A DNA stretch of 64,000 nucleotides. Origin: Moringa oleifera. Taxonomy: Eukaryota > Streptophyta > Magnoliopsida > Brassicales > Moringaceae. The stretch is from positions 840,001-904,000 of the forward strand of contig JAJFZO010000902.1 of NCBI GenBank assembly GCA_021397835.1, given 5' to 3'. This document shows, in pieces, positions 48,321 to 60,770 of the stretch. The notes under the pieces were generated by a model that had not been told where the DNA came from, did not search any database, and saw nothing but the letters and a program-made list of their open reading frames with translations. The stretch's first letter is position 1; every line of letters starts with the position of its first letter. Position numbers and translations under genes: made by a program.

Positions 48321-50395
48321 CACTTTGTAATATAATGTCTTTGGTCTTCTTCTTTTTTTTTTTTTTTTCCTTGGCATAAGGGTTCATACAAGTTAGGCAC
48401 TAATTATTTGATTTTGATTTTGTGAAAGTGGATAGTAATTAGATGAATTAATTTAGAAAATTCAAGTCGAAAGAAAAAAATACATAAAATTTTTGCTGCA
48501 AATCGAAACACAAAATGTATATCAAGATTGAGAAAACTGTTTAATTCATATCACTAGAAAATTAATTTTTCAAAAAATTATCTATACATAAGAAAACAAG
48601 ATTCTAAATTTTATATAGACAAAAAAAGGTTTTCATTCTAATAAGTTAATTTTATGAGTTAATTTAGATTTGAAAAGCATATGCATTAATTTTACCATAT
48701 CACAAAGTGCACTTAATGTTTGTATCATAGCTATAAAAAATTTTAAATCAAAATTTATGGCATAAAATTTTGAATTTAAATATCTTATTTTTAAATTTTT
48801 TTATAAAATTTAATTTAAATATTGTTTATTTTTTAAATATGAGGATTAATTGATTGCATGAGATAAATATAAGAATTTTATGTAACTTTTATCTTAACTA
48901 TATTCATTATTATATTGATTCAAAAATAATGAAAAAAATTTATACAAACTAATCTATCGCGATTGAGATATATGATAATACTCATAAGTGATGCAATACA
49001 AAATTCATCAGAAAACTTTTAAATAATTTTTTATAAGTAAATGATAATCCAAAATATAAGTTAATTAAAAAATTTTTGAACCATATATTAAAAAATATTT
49101 ATTTTAAACTAATAAAAACAATTGAGATTGTAAAATATAGATTAGTTATTAATAATATATTTTCTAAACAATATTTAATTTTAAAAAATAAATAATGAGC
49201 AATAAATTTTGAGATAATAATATTCAATTATGTTTTTCTATAGAAAATAACAGAAAAAGTCATAGGCTCAAAATTAGAGAAAATGATATAAAAAAAACCA
49301 AGAAAATTTGTGTATTAATATTGTTCGGATATAAGGAACATAAAAAGAAATAGATTTGATGGAGATGTGCATGAGAATATAATATAAAAAAGTGATTAAT
49401 AAAGTATAGATAGAGGTGACTAATCTTTAAAAAAAAAAAAGAGAAAAAAAAAAAGAGAAATAAATACACCCCCCATTTGCGTGTATTGTCTCTTTCTTTT
49501 TTCTAAGTTGTATTAACTTCCTCTTTATTCTTCTTGTAAAACCTAATGGATATGACATTTTAATAATAGAATATTCTTTTGTATCGGTTTTTTTTATTTA
49601 ATTACACTCATGTCCTTTTGTGTCTTCAAAATGCCAATAAACCCCCTATCCCCTATCTACCCTGTTCACAACTAATTGCAACACTTATCTACCAGTTTAC
49701 AAGGTTTTCAAAATTTTGACTTCTCTCAACTTATCTCCAATACTTTTCAAATGATATCAATAATCATGATAACACAACAGTAAGAATGACACAAAAAATA
49801 AGCTTTATTATATTATTAAATGTTTAATTATGTGCACCTGTCAATTTGTGAATTAAAATTTTTATTGTAATCTTTTTATATATTCCTTCTCCGACAAAGA
49901 GTTGCCTTGCTCAAATTGCAACAATCAATACCTTCATCATATGACACATCAAACTTGTTCCTGCTACATGGTTGATGAAAGAGCATTTAAATCATCTATG
50001 CACCTTCACTTGTTCAGCCAATTAGATCAAACATTTGGGTCATAACTTTACCTGTTCTATATACACAAACACCAGCTTCAACACCGGCTGTCCCATGGAC
50101 TACTTCCAAGATGGAAGCCCTCTCCATATTGGTTCTACAAGTAAACCCACTTAGATGTTACCATCACTAATTGCCTATATACAACTTTTTGCCACTAAGA
50201 GGAAAGGGGGGGGGAGGAGGGGGGTGGGGGAGAGAGATCATCTTATTGTTCAAGAAAAAGTGTGATATGGCACCTACAATATCACCGGGCAGCACTAACA
50301 ACAACCCAAAGTGGCCATGTTATTATATGCAAACTCTGAAAAACCAACACAAAGTGTAGCTACTCAGCTCAGAATACTCAAACGACAGAGATTGG
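48321..50395. other. AT-rich spacer and 3' flank of CNOT11
   Basis: Non-coding, with T/A runs near 48350-48368 and 49429-49452. The stretch below 50395 would contain the 3' untranslated region and polyadenylation site of the minus-strand CNOT11. I did not find a decisive signal for the cleavage position. Confidence 0.55.
50201..50236 (+). other. G-run cluster, potential G-quadruplex
   Basis: Runs of 9, 2, 6 and 5 G separated by single A or T bases, about 160 bp past the CNOT11 stop codon. The G-rich strand is antisense to CNOT11; the transcript would carry the C-rich complement. It meets the usual pattern for an intramolecular quadruplex on the plus strand. Confidence 0.6.
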
Positions 50396-53300
50396 TTATT
50401 CCAAGGTTTTTAGAAGCCTAAACAACCCAGCTGCTTCCCTAATTCGTGAAAATTCAATGCAAAAAGCTTGAACTTCAATGAACAGTTCCTTCACTGCACA
50501 GTAATTGTTACCAATTAGTATCAGCAAAAATACTGCCAAAAATAAGACTTATAAACACAGGTACACCTCAAGTAATACTAGTACGTCAAGCAAGTACACT
50601 AATATGGTTGCCTAAATACATGTAAGAATATACTTCCATGAAGACAAGTAACAAACACAAGCTCAATTACAATCATATGAATGGTACACCTATTCAAGTA
50701 CACACTGACTTATGTTTAACACAAACATGAGCACATACATCAAGGCACATATCAGAAACCATTTTTTTTCACTGGGGTTGGGGGAAGGGGTCTGATGGTT
50801 TGAGAATTCTTCTACTAAGTGTTGACCTGGCCTCTACCCAAAAGTCACACAGATCAACTATAGGAGTTACAGGAAAATCCTATAAATTGTCACCAGTAAG
50901 CAATTTCAGGTAATATTAAATGTAGTTCGGAATATCAACTTTGCAACTAAATCAAGATTCCATATTGTATCAGGAAGTTAAGCCTCTTTCCTAAGATATC
51001 ACCACCGAAATCTAACTAGCCTACCATTGCTTATTGCTACTCATATGATTAAGTTGTGAGCAGTATGTTGCTCTAGAATCCACATGTATTTAATTCCCCA
51101 CATCACAGTCATCAATGCAGACCATAATATTAAGAGGCTATCTAAACAATAAGCAGGTTACTCAATTACAACAGTCCTGGCTTCAGAAAAATACACGCAC
51201 CGTCAATGATTTTATTTCGGATCAGACTTTGCAGGAAAACACATACAAGTTGGACAAGTCTGTTTTGCATGTACTTATCCTGAAAGAGAAGAAAATTATT
51301 TCCAGCTAAAATAGTCTAAAAATCTTTGCGGCTAGATATTCTTATAACATCACCACACTGTTTTGCCAATTTCACAATTTTATGAACCAAGTAAATGTGA
51401 AGCTGGAGGCATTCAACCTTGACACGAACCCCCACCAATGTACCACTATGAGCACATAGGCTCATGCAGAGAATATGCATTACTTGAATTTCATCAATAT
51501 ATGGGTACACTGGGTTCTTCAATCGATATAAAGTTTTTATAATACAACAAACATTTTCGTGACATCACTGCTTCACTACCATTCTACTTTACAAGGATAA
51601 ATTCTATAACAATTTGATTGCCAATCCTTCAATCAAAAGGTTTTAAATTCATAAAAGTTAGTGGATTAGACAACAAGAAAAAAAAACAGAACATATCCAA
51701 ATTGTTATGGATCTCATTTACAAAGTTCGTCCACTGAAAAACCTTGTTAGAAGAGTGAAATTGTACAAAAGCCAAAATATAATTGTTAATATGGCCTTAT
51801 AAAAAAAAATTGTTTATATGGCTAAATTTAGCTCACAGAGAGCAAGTTGTAGGTCGAAGTGTTTTTCTATCTGTGTCCTTTTTTATTTGTTTCATTTTAC
51901 TTTCAGTCACAATTCTACTTTCTTCCATCTAAAAAGTTAATCCTCCAATCTACTTTTCTTTAGCTTGGATGTTTCAAATTCATGATATAATTTTTTTCTT
52001 AGCAGAAAAAATATTGACACATCAGATGAAGATCATTACCCAACCAAGCACAATGAAGCAGATCAACAAAAGTTTTTGAACCTTCTATCATATGCAGAAT
52101 ATCTAATGAATTAAAACCAGCAGAAAGAATCACCACAAAGCATAGGATAAGAATGTACCTTGATGTTCTCGCAAGATGATATACAATTAGTGATGTACAT
52201 ATGTATAAAATCCCTAGTAAGTTCTACTGCTGTAGTAAGTCTATTCACAACTTCCATCAAGCGTATGCTCATCTCCATATTGACAAGAACTGTAAAATCG
52301 CTGCATCAATATACGTATATCATACATCCACATCATACTAGTCTATTAAAAAGCAGAAGTTAAAATGCAAATGGAATTGTATTGTTTAATCAGAATAACA
52401 AAAAAGGACTATCAACTAGAAACATACTCAGCCATTTCAGGAGAATTTATCAACTTAGTAAGAACTTCAACCGCAATTAGGGGACTGTTCTCCACTAATT
52501 CCTGATAACAAGATACAGGACTTTTGAAATATCACAGCAACACGTAAATTATATAATAAACATGACATTTAGAATTATCAAGTCAAATACCGGTAGCTTC
52601 CTTGGCGTCAGTCCACAGTGATACACAAGCTTTGGGTCATTCACCAACTCCACCAGGACGTGCTGGTCAGGAAAAGGACAAAGTAAGTCTCTCTCTTCAT
52701 CAATAATTATTGATGTAACAAGTATAAATAGAACATGCAGTCTATGAAATTTCAAGTTTGAAGGCAAATTTATTGTCTAATAAGCCATAGATACAACCAA
52801 TTTACCCTAGAACCAAATCAGAATTCAGTCATTACATATGTTATGTTGCCAGACTTTTCCACAGAGCATGGATTGCACTTTTTTCGGGGAGCACAAATCC
52901 TTTTCTTTATTCAGAAATCAGTTTTCAGAACAAGGAACCTGAATCTTAATATTAATGCCAACACAACCTACAACCCTTTCTTTCCTTTCTCATACCAACA
53001 ACTTTTGCACTTACATAGATGCATTATGAAGATTTCTTTCAACAAACAACATTAGAAAGAGGGGATGATTTTAGTAAATCAGTGTTATCTGTGAGAGACG
53101 GAAGAACAAACTGTTGATTATCTCTTCTAGTGTTCATGGAAAAGACAATTACAAAAGAGGGCTCTTTCCATCATTGACATTTCTTGGGTGGTAGGCAGAC
53201 TAGTAGTCAAGAGGCATGGCCTTGGACAGGTGTTAATGATCCAAATGAGACTAAGAAAGTAATGTCCTTAATCTCCATGGCGATCTTTAGATGGAATAAA

Positions 53301-56300
53301 CGAATTGCAGGTCCTTTGATGGGGCAGAAAACTCTCTTTCGGCACTACAGATAGATGATAGCATACACAGCATTTACAGTGCAGGAGACATTCTCTTGTA
53401 AATGAACAGGAACTTACACGCCTCACTGTTCTGACATGTACTTAGATATACTTGTACACAGGTAACACCTCCTTGGTGCTCTTCGTAGATAAAATAATTT
53501 TTCTATTAAGAAATAAAACTGTAAATAGACGGTAAAAAACATAAGCACCAAATATTATCTACTCGTCATTGACAATTATCATGATCCAAAATTAGGGCCC
53601 TAACACAAGGTGAAACATTTCAACACGATTTTCCAAAATCTAAAACAAAGAGAAGTATTTTAATCTCAAAGAGCAAATTCAAAAACAATCAAATTTGATG
53701 CCTCAAAGCTGCCAGATCAGAAGTATAATGTCTATGAAATTCTTATCCAGCAAAAGTAATGCTAGAATCTGCCACTTAAGTCTCATAGTTTGTCCTGCAT
53801 GTGAGAGCTGGGTTAAGTTATCGTAGGCTCAAATCATTGTATGGTCTTAGATGCTTCCCCAACAATTTCCCACCCCAACCCACACTTAATGTGTACAAAA
53901 TAACAAAGAATTAATAGAAAGGCAGCACTAACAATGTCCCTTTGCACTGGTTCCTCCAAAGATAGAAGAAGATGCATAAAGTCCAGGACTAAAATAAAGA
54001 ATTTGACTCATTACACATTTTCTTAAAGTACAATTACTTTCTACAAGTGATGTGTTAAGATATATATATATACATATATGTATGTACATTTGCATAAACA
54101 CATACATATACTCATACACACATATCGGGCATGCCAAACCACAACACTTATTATTCATGTTTTCCAAGTGATGATTTAGATTTAATAGAATGGTTTGGTT
54201 CTTGGTGGTAGGACATTGATCAGTGTCATAGCAACCTCAGTTCAATACAACTTGAAATATGTTGTTCAACAAACTCAAAATGGCAATTTTGAGATTGCAC
54301 CACTTGTAGAATTTACTGCCAAACTCTTGTATTGCAAGGGCACCTTATTGACAATACACGTTTTGCAAAAATCAATGTGCTATAAAAAAAAACCATCTAG
54401 ATGGGCTTTTTTTCCTTTAAAAAAAGCTTTTAAATATTCAAAATTGAACTTACTGGAATTTTATTTTTGGCACTAGAAAATAGAAGTTCCATCCTTGGAA
54501 AAGTTAAGGATGAGAGAACTCTCACCCAAAGATTTGCTCTCATTGAGATCCCCTTGGTGTACCCATTCTTAATGGAAATATTGAATTTGATCCAAGGAAA
54601 ACCGTAATAGAGACTCTTTGCTATACAAAATATAGGAGGTTAGAGTCCCCTGCAGACATTGCATGTGCCTGTTTAAAGTACCATCTTACTGAAAAAGATG
54701 TCTAGCATAAAGGATATAGAACCTCTTGTTGTGCAGATGAAATTGGAGCCTTCAGAGCTTTTGCGATCAGGTCTCTCACTGCTGCTCCTCTGCTAGTATC
54801 AGCACACATGCCATGATCCCATACAAGCTCGTGGTTGTTATCTGGGTTGAGCCAGACCAGCTGAAAAATGATTGAATAACAATAAGTACAACAAACAAAC
54901 TCCACTGTCCATTTAAACATTAATACTTAATATCTCTTACCTCGCTATCATGTACAGGGTACCTTGGTGGAAAAGGCCAGATCCACTGAGGACCTAATCC
55001 CTCCATTGACAAATTTCCCAACATTTGAGTTAAAGCCTCATCTCTATCCCCACATCCAAGTTTAGGTTTGGCTCTAGGTTGCAAATCAAACCTAAAGCAC
55101 AGCCATAATGATTTATGTATCACAAAATATAAAATAGATGCATGAGAACTATTCATAGACAGTCAACTGAAATAGTCATCAAAAACAAATAAAGAATCAC
55201 TTGCTACAGCTTCACTCTTTAGCAACTTACTCTGCTGAATTTGAGTCACAAGCAAGGGGTACATCAGGGTCCGGCAACACATTTTTCAGAGAAACATCTT
55301 CAAATAAGCAATTATATGGTTCCAAATTGACTTTATCACAGTAACGCTGCTGTGACTGTTCTCTTTGTGGAAAAGCCTAAGAACAAGGAAGTATAATTAT
55401 ACCAGTAAGCCAGACAAGAAAATAAATAGGAAGGTAAAGGAAAAAGAAAAAAAGGATTGTTACTCAGCCAATGCTATCAGGGAATTTATCAGGCTACATC
55501 TGATTGCAGCATCAAGAAAAATGTACATTAATATTTCATGGATTTATTCATCAATTACAGAACTAAAACATAATTAAGCATACTATATGAAAATGTCACT
55601 TACATGAGATGAAGGGTCAAAACCTTTGATATACTCCAAGGCCGACTGTTTAGAAAGCTGGAACCAGAAACTCCTAGTCACGAAATATAACCATGAAAGA
55701 AAACATTTGAGGAATAAAAGGTTTCCATAAAGAATAGAGGTGGAAAAAAAGAGAAAGGAATATCCTACCTTAGGTACAGGTAATAACTCTTCTATATTAA
55801 AGCATTACATGAGATTTGCCGGGTAGGACTTTTGTATAAATAAATACGTTGAAAATCAACAAGCCATGTTAAAAACAATAACACCAAGACAAATGCACAG
55901 TTGTGTTATACAATGTTGGACACACAACCAAAACTAAAGTTCCAAGGAAGAGAGTTGCATTCCTCGGCCAGAAAAGCCCAAACTAGTAAATATCCTATCC
56001 TCCATAAGTGTGCAATGTGAGTCAATGAGCGATGACACAATATTCAACAACAACTGCCAGTATAGATGACGTTATACTTCAATAACTCAACCAATGCTGC
56101 ACACCATAACTTTTGGGGATTTACATATATATGACACATGAATGCAAATCCAAGTCCATGAATTGGCTCAAGGTGTTCCCAGGTAATTTAACACAACAAA
56201 CTATAAATTGGGTAAAACCCGTTCTACTGGTGAGGTTAGAAAGTTAGATAGCATAGGCAAGTTGAGAAGTGAACAATTAGCTTAGTGAGGCAGTCCCATG

Positions 56301-57353
56301 TCACAAAACAGATTGCTACCTCTTTGCAGGTGTTGGCACCAGTAGAGCCTAATAACTGGAGAATAAATGCCCTCTCATACTTCTGAGCTTGATCATCAGA
56401 TGCAGCCTGTAACATGCAGAGGAAACAAGAGAGAGAAAATATTGAGAAAACACAAAGAAGAGAAAAAACATACTAACAGGTCTCTTACTATTATTACTCA
56501 AATGTCAGCATCAAATTAAGAATTGAAAAAGTATAGACTGAATGTTGAATAACAATGCGATGTTTTATCAGAAGAGAAGGTTCCTTTCTGTCACACTCAA
56601 AAAAAAAAAGTACTTGCTCTTTCTGTCACACTCAAAAAAAAAAAAGCACTTGCTCTATTCTGGTTGGAGAACATCAAATGAAAATTTGAAATGTCAGATA
56701 CATGAGGATGCAATACTCAAATAACTTATAAGAAGCAATTCATTCACAAGATACAAAACTATTAAAAGATATATACAGTTCTTACATTTACAATAAAGAT
56801 GTAAATGGATTTGCAGAAGGTTTTTGGGAACAATAACACTGATCCATAATAGCAAATGCAACCAACCGTTCAGCAGGATGGAGTGCCTTCTTGTCCTGCA
56901 AATATACAACATCCGAGCAGTTAGCATTAAATTCCCCAGAAAATATTTACACTGCAACCTTATCAAGGCAGATCATAAGGAAAATTATAGAAAATATGTC
57001 AAGCATGAAGAAGTTAAAGGACCATAACTGAAAAAGAATCCAAGAAAGAACAAGACCCTAAAAGTAATTTTTACTATGAAATCTCAAATAGAAATATCCC
57101 CGGAAACCCAAAACCCTAACCAAGTCATGATAGCATAGTTATTGGCACACGCATAACAGCATATACCTAGAGATAGAAAGAAGGAAAACAAAGAGTTCAG
57201 AGTTGCCTGTAAGATTTGGGAGAGAGAGAAGCAGATACTGAAATGACGGTTGCTAGGGAATCTGGAGTTGAATTCGGCAAAGATCTCTCCGATGGGACGT
57301 TGCTCCGATTTCAGCAGCGACAGAACCCTCTCAGTTTCCTCCTTACTCATCAT
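50396..57353 (-). CDS. CNOT11: CNOT11, CCR4-NOT complex subunit 11 (13 exons)
   Basis: CNOT11 pairs with CNOT10 and docks on the N-terminal region of CNOT1 in the cytoplasmic CCR4-NOT deadenylase, which shortens mRNA poly(A) tails (family knowledge). Exons on the minus strand: 57353-57207, 56895-56786, 56406-56320, 55786-55769, 55657-55604, 55376-55231, 55091-54941, 54860-54723, 52662-52591, 52501-52428, 52300-52159, 51279-51201, 50493-50396. Conserved blocks: [20 protein letters not shown] at the N terminus; [85 protein letters not shown] and the C-terminal [19 protein letters not shown]. All phases agree except exon 2, which is 110 bp rather than 111: a T-run is one base short, giving an early stop. 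With that base the protein would be 438 aa. Intron 1 has a GC donor. The 18-bp exon 4 is the least certain. The one-base gap may be a sequencing error or a true lesion. Confidence 0.92.
52663..54722 (-). other. Long intron 8 of CNOT11, containing the duplication breakpoint
   Basis: At about 2.06 kb this is the longest intron of the gene. Homology to the plus-strand duplicate runs from exon 8 to about 54171 and then stops. The rest has no counterpart in the window. It includes a TA/TG-rich run at about 54059-54090. Confidence 0.8.
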
Positions 57354-57388
57354 CGTCACCTTGCACTGCTCTCACTTTGCTAACTTTA
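54171..57388 (-). repeat. Inverted repeat arm 2 (CNOT11 exons 1-8 and part of intron 8)
   Basis: Reverse complement of 15953-19057, covering the first eight exons and introns of the intact gene. The arm is slightly longer than its partner because the partner has deletions (35 bp in exon 6 and smaller intronic ones) and this arm has a duplicated poly-A-containing motif near 56590-56660. Sequences beyond both ends are unrelated between the copies. Confidence 0.9.
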
Positions 57389-57396
57389 ATTTTACA

Positions 57397-57398
<2 letters not shown>

Positions 57399-57435
<37 letters not shown>
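57399..57435. promoter_or_regulatory. (GA)n run in the CNOT11 5' leader
   Basis: About 18 AG units, 45 bp upstream of the CNOT11 start codon, reading as (CT)n on the sense strand. CT-rich leaders and GAGA-type runs are common in plant 5' untranslated regions and can affect expression (general knowledge). The plus-strand CNOT11 duplicate lacks it, because its homology starts downstream of this run. Confidence 0.6.
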
Positions 57436-57438
<3 letters not shown>

Positions 57439-57559
57439 TGTTCGTGTAAAAGAAATTTTTCTAGATGCATATAGCCCAGTCGGGCGTGAGGATATGGGAG
57501 CGATTGCATCTCGTCCATGTAACTTCACTACAGCTTTTTTAACTCTTGGCCAGCCTATG

Positions 57560-57650
57560 AAGTCACGTCAGCATAAACTAAAGCTATGTCAGCATAAACT
57601 AGAGCCATGTCAGTTAAACTATAAACACGTCAACATAAATTATAGTTTAC
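57560..57650. repeat. Short minisatellite, ~21-bp unit, four copies
   Basis: Four consecutive variants of GTCAGCATAAACTAAAGCYAT, starting near 57566, 57590, 57608 and 57629, with decreasing similarity left to right. It lies upstream of CNOT11. The CACGTCA/ATGTCA words resemble bZIP-type sites, which is suggestive only. Confidence 0.75.
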
Positions 57651-58900
57651 TTAATTTTGTTGTTAATATTAAAAAATATTTTTATATTTAAAATGTAAAA
57701 ATTCAGTTCAATTTTAATAAAAGATGCAATGTTATCGTTAAATTGTTTATATTCAAAATAAAATTATGAAAAATTAATTTATTTTTTTAAATTAAAGATT
57801 TCAATATTATTACATATTAAATAATGATAAATTTTAAATTTTATCATTAATTATAAAAAAAAGACTTTTTAAAATTTTAAAAATTTTAAATTTAGATTTA
57901 GTTTTGAAGATACCATTAAACTTTTGAAATTAAAAAAAAAATGAGTATCAATTTTGTTGTTTAATTATTTTCTACTATCTAAAGGTCTCATGATTATTTT
58001 ATTTTTATTTAGTAACAAAATTTTGTCATTAAAATTTAAAATTTCATTATTAAAATTAAGGAAAAAATATATATTGTAAATTTTTATAATTTTATAATTA
58101 AATTTAATTTTAACAATAAACATGAATTTTTTTAAAGAACATAAAAAAATATAAAAATAAATTTAATTTTTAATTTTTACTAAAGTTTGAGATTTTGCTA
58201 TTGATATATATATATATATATAAAAGCTCATTTTTTAAATTTTAAAATTTATAATTTTAGTTACTTGCCTGAATTTTATTGCTAAATTTTTTAAATTAAA
58301 AAATAAAAAATTATGAACAGATTAATTTGAATTTAATTATTTTTTTGAATTGAGTGTTCTATTATTATTTCGTTGCTAAACATGGACATATTTGGATTTT
58401 GTTATAAATATTTTTTAAAAAAGTTTAATTTAATTTCAACATGGACACAATTTTTATTATTAAATTTTTTGATTTTAAATTAAAAATTATAAAAATCAAC
58501 TTAAATTTTAAATTATTTTAAATTTTTAGATTGAGAGTTTCCTCACTATTTTATCGCTATTGAATTTTATCTTTAAAATTAAAAAAAAAATTATCTTTTA
58601 AATTTCTAAATTTTAAAAATTAGATTGAATTTTATTCAAACTATAAATAAATAATTAAAATTTTAAATTTGTTTTTATAATTTTTTTAATTTAAAAAGTT
58701 CAATGATAAAATGTGTGTCCATTACTAAAAATAAATTTAATTTATAAATATTCAAAACATTAAAAATTAATTTTTAATATGAATTATAAGAATCTATCAC
58801 TATTTAACAGTAAAAAATAAAACCCTCATTCTTAAAAAAATAAAAAAACAAAATTAATTTTTTATATTTTTATATGTTTTTAAATTTCTTTCATGATCTT
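57651..58900. other. AT-rich intergenic DNA
   Basis: Very AT-rich, with repeated words such as AAATTTTAAATT and a TA run at about 58204-58222. No gene or element boundary recognised. Confidence 0.6.
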
Positions 58901-60770
58901 TTAGTAGTACTTCTGCTTTCATTATCTTGAGTTTTTGTTTTACAAAAAAATGGTCTAATTTTAAAGATAGTTTGTACTACACTCTATTTCGTTCTAGTTT
59001 TAACATATCTTTGCATGACTCTGTGAACTCATTCGAGAAAATTCTTTTAACACCTTTATCGATTTTTGCTTTATTTTGGGGCTCAACAAGACTTCAATCT
59101 TTATTTCACATTTTTTTCTTTAGTTTGTCACGATAAGGCTTTACAGACCAGTTCACCCTCGAGGTAAGAAAAATTCTCCCTTTGATTTGGTTTGATGAAA
59201 AAAAACTGAAGAATCTTGAAATTATTCTTATCAGTCTTTTGATAAAAATCAAGAAAACAAGAATCACCACCAACTTTGTTTATGGTTTATGGTGTGATTG
59301 GTCATTAAAGTACTTTTTGTTTTTCCCAAGTCTTTTTTTTCATAAAAAGAACCTAAAGAAAAGTAAAAAGAAAATATTTAAAGCAATGGTCAAACTTCAT
59401 CAAGAAATCTAAGTTCGTGAGTCGGTTATGTGTAAGAAAGAATTAACACTTTCACAAATGCTCTAAAATTATACTAGTTAAATCTTGAAGAAATGTAATG
59501 AAAGAATCTTATTTTCTTAGGGATTAATGAGCAATCAAAATGATGTATTTGAGGTGAGGAATAAAGAAATGAATATCTTCATACTCTGTTTCCTCAAAAC
59601 AAAATAATTTTATTTAAAATTCACGGAAAGACTATCATTCAACTCTCACATCATTCCAAAATTCATTTTATGAAAAAATCACAAGTACGCGACACAAGAG
59701 TAATGGCAATAAAAAAAAAAAAACTCACTAACATAACTACGAAAATATCAAGAAAGCAAGAAAGAACAAAACTTACATTTATTCAACAAAAATCATTACA
59801 ACTTTGGAAATTCAGAAAGGCAGCATAGCTTATACTTACTAGGTGCGCTTAGTCGTTCCTCCTCCATCACCTCTGTGAAAACTAGGATGGAAACTCACAA
59901 TTCTCATAAAGAAACTCTCAAGCTCACAATTATATGCCTAAGTTCTTTAAAAATTTCTAAGGAAGCAAACATCTTTTTCCCTTTGGTTGAAAGTTTATTT
60001 ATACGTGAATCCTCATGCAAAAGCCCATCAAAAATCTTGAAAGTATGATGTGCTCAACCAAAACCATGTGCGCCTACCATTGGCCTATAATGCTGCGAGT
60101 GGATGACATTTTCGTTTTGTATACTTTCTTCTTAGATTTACAGTTTTCTAGTTGCTTATAATTAGTTTCTGTAAGATTATAGACTTTCATCCAAGGGTTA
60201 ACATCTTCTTAAGGGATCCAGATATTTTAATAAGATCAAGATTTTTCAAAATTGAGATTTCTTATGATCGAGATTTGCTTAAACTTGAACGACTTTATGA
60301 TGATTGCTAAGATCCTCAAAGTGTTACCAATCAACTTTGCCATGTTTTATTAGGGCTTACATTGATCAAGATTTGTGTTGATCGAGGCTTAGATAAATTG
60401 AAAAAATCTTCAACCATTTCTATAATAAGTCAAGATTAGGTTTTTATTGCCAACTTAGCTTTTCACTTAATCATTTCAAAAAGATGCTTTTTTGACACAT
60501 TAATGGCTAATTACTAACTCATTATTAACCTACGATATAGGGATTTAGAAATCTTATACTTATTAAATATCAATGCATTTGACATGCTGTCTCTTCGCTT
60601 CCCAAAGAATAACTGCCTATTCGAAAAGGGCTATTTCATTTTCTTCCTTTTGCCTTACTTCATTCACTTACCTATAGAGCATTTTCTCTCTCTTGCAACT
60701 TAAGCTTCTTCACTTCTCTTTATAGTTCGTCTCTAACTTCCTTCTAAGTAAGTCTTCCTTTTCCTTTTTG
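58901..60770. mobile_element. Probable decayed LTR-retroelement flank
   Basis: The segment 59215-59460 (GAATCACCACCAACTTTGTT, a tract with AACCTAAAGAAAAGTAAAAAG, then GTTCGTGAGTCGGTTATG and a CTTTCACAA word) resembles a dispersed non-coding sequence type that I associate with plant LTR retrotransposons, from memory only. Open frames at 58927-59136 and 59182-59412 are not similar to known proteins. No paired LTRs were found in the window. Confidence 0.3.

Noticed and set aside
51316..51522. Minus-strand 68-aa frame inside the CNOT11 gene (starts [12 protein letters not shown])
   Set aside because: Lies in the intron between exons 11 and 12. The true exon 12 ([10 protein letters not shown]) and exon 13 are found at 51279-51201 and 50493-50396 with proper splice sites.
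53060..53480. A possible transposon fragment in CNOT11 intron 8 (broken frame with [20 protein letters not shown])
   Set aside because: I could not match it to any element domain with confidence, and no ends were found.
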